Below are positions 61,206-64,000 of a stretch of DNA of 64,000 bases, one piece after another. The first letter of the stretch is position 1, and every line of letters begins with the position of its first letter. A program made the translations under genes and the position numbers. This stretch comes from Variovorax atrisoli 110B (GTDB lineage: Bacteria > Pseudomonadota > Gammaproteobacteria > Burkholderiales > Burkholderiaceae_C): positions 62,001 to 126,000 of the forward strand of contig NZ_KB907460.1 of the NCBI RefSeq assembly GCF_000382045.1. Reading direction: 5' to 3'. The notes under the pieces were generated by a model. The model was not told where the DNA came from and did no database searches. It saw only the letters and a list, made by a program, of their open reading frames with translations.

Positions 61206-64000
61206 TCAGGCCGCCACCGGCTGCACCTGCGCAGTCGTGTGCTGCCCGGCTCGCGGCGCCGGTCGCGCGTCGAGCTGCTTCGCGAGCGCCGCCCACCGCA
61301 CCCGCGCCGACACCACGCTTTCTTCCTTCACATGCCCGAAGCCGCGGATCTGCTCCGGCAGCCGCGCGAGCGACAGGGCGGTGTCGAAGTCGACGGTGCC
61401 GAAGCGCGCGATCACGTCCTCGACCATCGCGCGGTAGTCCTCGATGAGCTGCCGCTCCATGCGCCGCTCGGCAGTGCGGCCGAAGATGTCGAAGGCGGTG
61501 CCGCGCAGGCCGCGCAAGCCGGCGAGGACGCGGAAGGCGCCCATCATCCACGGCCCGAAGCTGGTCTTGAGTGCGCGGCCCTCGGCGTCGCGTCGGCCCA
61601 GCACCGGCGGCGCCAGGTGGAAGCGCAGCACCGGCTTGCCCTCGAACTGCTCGCCCAGCTTTTCCATGAAGCCCTTGTCGGTGTACAGGCGCGCGACCTC
61701 GTATTCGTCCTTGTAGGCCATGAGCTTGAAGAGGCCCGAGGCGACCGCCTTCGCCAGCACGTCGCTGCCGCGCTCGCGCTGCTCGACCGCGCGCACGCGC
61801 TCCACCAGCTCGGCATAGCGCTGGGCATACGCGGCGTTCTGGTAAGCCGCGAGGAACTTGCTGCGGCTCTTCACCAGCGCCTCCAGGCCCTGCGGCCGCT
61901 GCAGCGCGACGACCTTCTGCGGCGAAGCTTCCCGCGTCACCGCCGCGAGGTCGAGCGCCGCCTTGCGGCCCCAGCGGAATGCCGCCTGGTTCGCCTTCAC
62001 CGCCACGCCGTTGATCTCGATGGCCTTGTCCAGCGCCTCCGCCGACAGCGGCACATGGCCCTTCTGGAAGGCGAAGCCCAGCAGGAACAGGTTGGCCGCG
62101 ATCGCGTCGCCCATGAGACGCGTGGCCAGCTGAGTCGCATCGACGAAGTCGGCGCGGCCTTCCACCGATTCCTCGATGAGCGCGCGCACCTGCGCCGCCG
62201 GGAACTGCCAGTCGGGCTGCTGCGCGAAATGGCCCGTGGGCTGCTCGAAGGTGTTGACCAGCGCATAGGTGCGGCCCGGCCGCATCCGCGCGATGGCGTC
62301 GGGCGCGCCGGCCGTGAGCATGTCGCAGCCCAGGATCAGGTCGGCCTCGCCGGTGGGAATGCGCTGTGCCTTCAGCTGCGCCGCATCTCGCGCGATGCGC
62401 ACGTGCGAGGTCACCGAGCCGTTCTTCTGCGACATGCCCGTCATGTCGAGCACGCTCACGCCCTTGCCCTCGAGGTGCGCCGCCATGCCGATCAGCGCGC
62501 CGATGGTGATGACGCCCGTGCCGCCGATGCCGGTGATCAGGATGTTGTGCATGCCGTCGAGCGCAAGCTGCTTCGGCTGCGGCAGCGAGGCTTCTTCGGC
62601 CGCGGCCTTGGTGGCGACCGGCGCCTGCCTGCGCGGCTTCACGCCTTCGACCGTCACGAAGCTGGGGCAGAAGCCCTTGATGCACGACTCGTCGGCATTG
62701 CAGGCGCTCTGGTCCACCGCGCGCTTCAGGCCCAGCTCGGTCTGCCTGGGCAGCAAGGCGGTGCAGTTCGACTGCTCGCCGCAGTCGCCACAGCCTTCGC
62801 ACACCGCCTCGTTGATGAACACGCGCCGCGCGGCCTGCGGGAACTCGCCCTTCTTGCGGCGGCGACGCTTCTCGGCGGCGCACACCTGGTCGTAGATCAG
62901 CACCGAGACGCCCTCGAACTCGCGCAGCTCGCGCTGCACCGCGTCCATGCTGTCGCGATGGTGCACGGTGAGCACGAAGCCATCCCGGTCGGGCGGCAGC
63001 ACGCTGCGGTCGGCCCAGCGCGACGGGTCTTCGGCCACCAGCGCGAGGCGCTTCACGCCCTCGGCCGCCATCTGGTGCGCGATGCGCGGCACGGTGATGG
63101 GGCCGTCCACCGGCTGGCCGCCGGTCATCGCCACCGCGTCGTTGTAGAGGATCTTGTAGGTGATGTTCACGCCCGCCGCCACGGCCGCGCGAATGGCGAG
63201 CGAGCCCGAGTGGTAGTAGGTGCCGTCGCCCAGGTTCGCGAACACGTGCCTGCGCTTGGAGAACCAGGCCTGCCCCAGCCACGGCGCGCCTTCGCCGCCC
63301 ATGTGCGTGGTCGTGCGGTTGTGCTCGGGGTAGATGGCGGTGGCCATCACGTGGCAGCCGATGCCCGCGAGCGCGAGGCTGCCTTCGGGCACCTTGGTCG
63401 AGGTGTTGTGCGGGCAGCCCGAGCAGTACCAGGCCGGTCGCGAGGGCGTGGCGACGGCCTTGCCCAGCACCACGTCCTTCGCGTCGAGGATGGCGAGCCG
63501 CATGCGGATGCGGTCGCTGGTGTGGAAGCGCGCCACGCGCCCCGCGATCACGCGCGCGATCTGCGCCACCGAGAAATCGGCCGTGGCCGGAAGCAGCCAC
63601 TTGCCGCGCGGATGCGCTCCCCATTCGCCCTGCTCGTCGAACTTGCCGATCACGCGCGGGCGCACGTCCTCGCGCCAGTTGTAGAGATGCTCCTTGAGCT
63701 GGTACTCGACGATCTGGCGCTTCTCTTCCACCACCAGGATCTCTTCAAGACCGTCGGCGAACTCGCGGATCGAATCGGGCTCCAGCGGCCACGGCATCGA
63801 CACCTTGAATAGCCTTATGCCGATGCGTGCCGCCTCGTCGGCGTCGATGCCCAATTCTTCCAGCGCTTCGAGCACGTCGCGGTACGACTTGCCCGAAGCC
63901 ACGATGCCGAGGCGCGCCTTCGGCGAATCGATGGTCACGCGGTTGAGCCGGTTGGCGCGCGCATAGGCGATGGCGGCGTAGATCTTGTAGTCCTGCATCA
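61206..64000 (-). CDS. Fused indolepyruvate ferredoxin oxidoreductase (cut by window end)
   Basis: The C-terminal ~930 residues of a fused α/γ enzyme; the N-terminal part (pyrimidine-binding portion of the TPP domain) lies past base 64000. Visible are the TPP/Mg region G-D-G-T-Y-Y-H-S-G-S ... L-Y-N-D-A-V-A-M-T-G-G-Q-P, a cysteine cluster C-E-G-C-G-D-C ... C ... C ... F-C-P for an iron-sulfur site, and the γ domain I-T-G-I-G-G-T-G-V-I-T-I-G with G-M-S-Q-K-N-G. It decarboxylates aromatic 2-oxo acids to acyl-CoA in amino-acid breakdown. It ends 88 bp downstream of the DctS start (independent transcripts). Confidence 0.92.
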   Translation of the reverse strand, partial: MQDYKIYAAIAYARANRLNRVTIDSPKARLGIVASGKSYRDVLEALEELGIDADEAARIGIRLFKVSMPWPLEPDSIREFADGLEEILVVEEKRQIVEYQLKEHLYNWREDVRPRVIGKFDEQGEWGAHPRGKWLLPATADFSVAQIARVIAGRVARFHTSDRIRMRLAILDAKDVVLGKAVATPSRPAWYCSGCPHNTSTKVPEGSLALAGIGCHVMATAIYPEHNRTTTHMGGEGAPWLGQAWFSKRRHVFANLGDGTYYHSGSLAIRAAVAAGVNITYKILYNDAVAMTGGQPVDGPITVPRIAHQMAAEGVKRLALVAEDPSRWADRSVLPPDRDGFVLTVHHRDSMDAVQRELREFEGVSVLIYDQVCAAEKRRRRKKGEFPQAARRVFINEAVCEGCGDCGEQSNCTALLPRQTELGLKRAVDQSACNADESCIKGFCPSFVTVEGVKPRRQAPVATKAAAEEASLPQPKQLALDGMHNILITGIGGTGVITIGALIGMAAHLEGKGVSVLDMTGMSQKNGSVTSHVRIARDAAQLKAQRIPTGEADLILGCDMLTAGAPDAIARMRPGRTYALVNTFEQPTGHFAQQPDWQFPAAQVRALIEESVEGRADFVDATQLATRLMGDAIAANLFLLGFAFQKGHVPLSAEALDKAIEINGVAVKANQAAFRWGRKAALDLAAVTREASPQKVVALQRPQGLEALVKSRSKFLAAYQNAAYAQRYAELVERVRAVEQRERGSDVLAKAVASGLFKLMAYKDEYEVARLYTDKGFMEKLGEQFEGKPVLRFHLAPPVLGRRDAEGRALKTSFGPWMMGAFRVLAGLRGLRGTAFDIFGRTAERRMERQLIEDYRAMVEDVIARFGTVDFDTALSLARLPEQIRGFGHVKEESVVSARVRWAALAKQLDARPAPRAGQHTTAQVQPVAA

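Noticed and set aside
60873..63812. 979-codon plus-strand frame opposite DctS and the indolepyruvate oxidoreductase
   Set aside because: It spans two unrelated genes, has a low-complexity composition and no ribosome site; it is a shadow frame.

Overview
The window reads as chromosomal DNA of a high-GC betaproteobacterium, most likely Comamonadaceae and Variovorax-like. This is inferred from gene content: a Bug-type solute receptor, TctAB, DctS/DctR with a KgtP-like carrier, a fused indolepyruvate oxidoreductase, and many LysR/IclR/GntR regulators. No rRNA, tRNA, CRISPR array or insertion sequence was seen.

Layout. 1-3817: a cut LysR regulator divergent from a GlcG/HbpS-like protein, then a PAP2 phosphatase divergent from an OmpR-type two-component pair. 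3831-10548: an IclR regulator and a flavin-reductase-like protein facing a catabolic operon (Bug receptor, RidA, amidohydrolase, fumarylacetoacetase-type enzyme, hydratase, HpaI-type aldolase) joined by 4-nt ATGA overlaps at four junctions. 10578-13268: a nitrate/sulfonate/taurine-class ABC importer. 13479-17365: malic enzyme and a flavin-dependent-halogenase-like protein. 17536-22278: the glyoxylate-to-glycerate operon gcl-hyi-glxR (two repeat copies lie in and around it) with a divergent LysR regulator and a clear T-N11-A operator. 22300-25501: carotenoid oxygenase with a DUF2141 partner, and an AI-2E-family permease.

25992-32432 is an accessory island. It holds a 1622-aa RHS polymorphic toxin with a low-GC toxin tip, a translationally coupled immunity gene, then a displaced toxin tail with a second immunity-like gene. 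32433-34566: dctA plus a GntR regulator, with exact palindromic operators. 34803-37775: small envelope and signalling proteins. 37792-42114: a large trimeric autotransporter followed by an OmpA/BamE-like lipoprotein, behind a very AT-rich upstream region. 42581-49617: periplasmic and uncharacterised proteins, including a PASTA protein, an LprI-like protein, DUF72, and a three-gene set ending in an LRR-DUF1963 protein. 49783-54313: a glycosyltransferase, a TetA-like MFS pump, and tctBA. 54453-58116: an AraC regulator divergent from an SDR, a small hypothetical protein, and a KgtP-like permease. 58287-61117: DctSR. 61206-64000: the fused indolepyruvate ferredoxin oxidoreductase, cut by the window end.

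Themes: organic-acid uptake and its control (TctAB, Bug receptor, DctA, KgtP, DctSR), C2/C3 metabolism (Gcl route, malic enzyme), an orphan ring-fission lower pathway, and surface or contact-dependent functions (RHS locus, trimeric adhesin).
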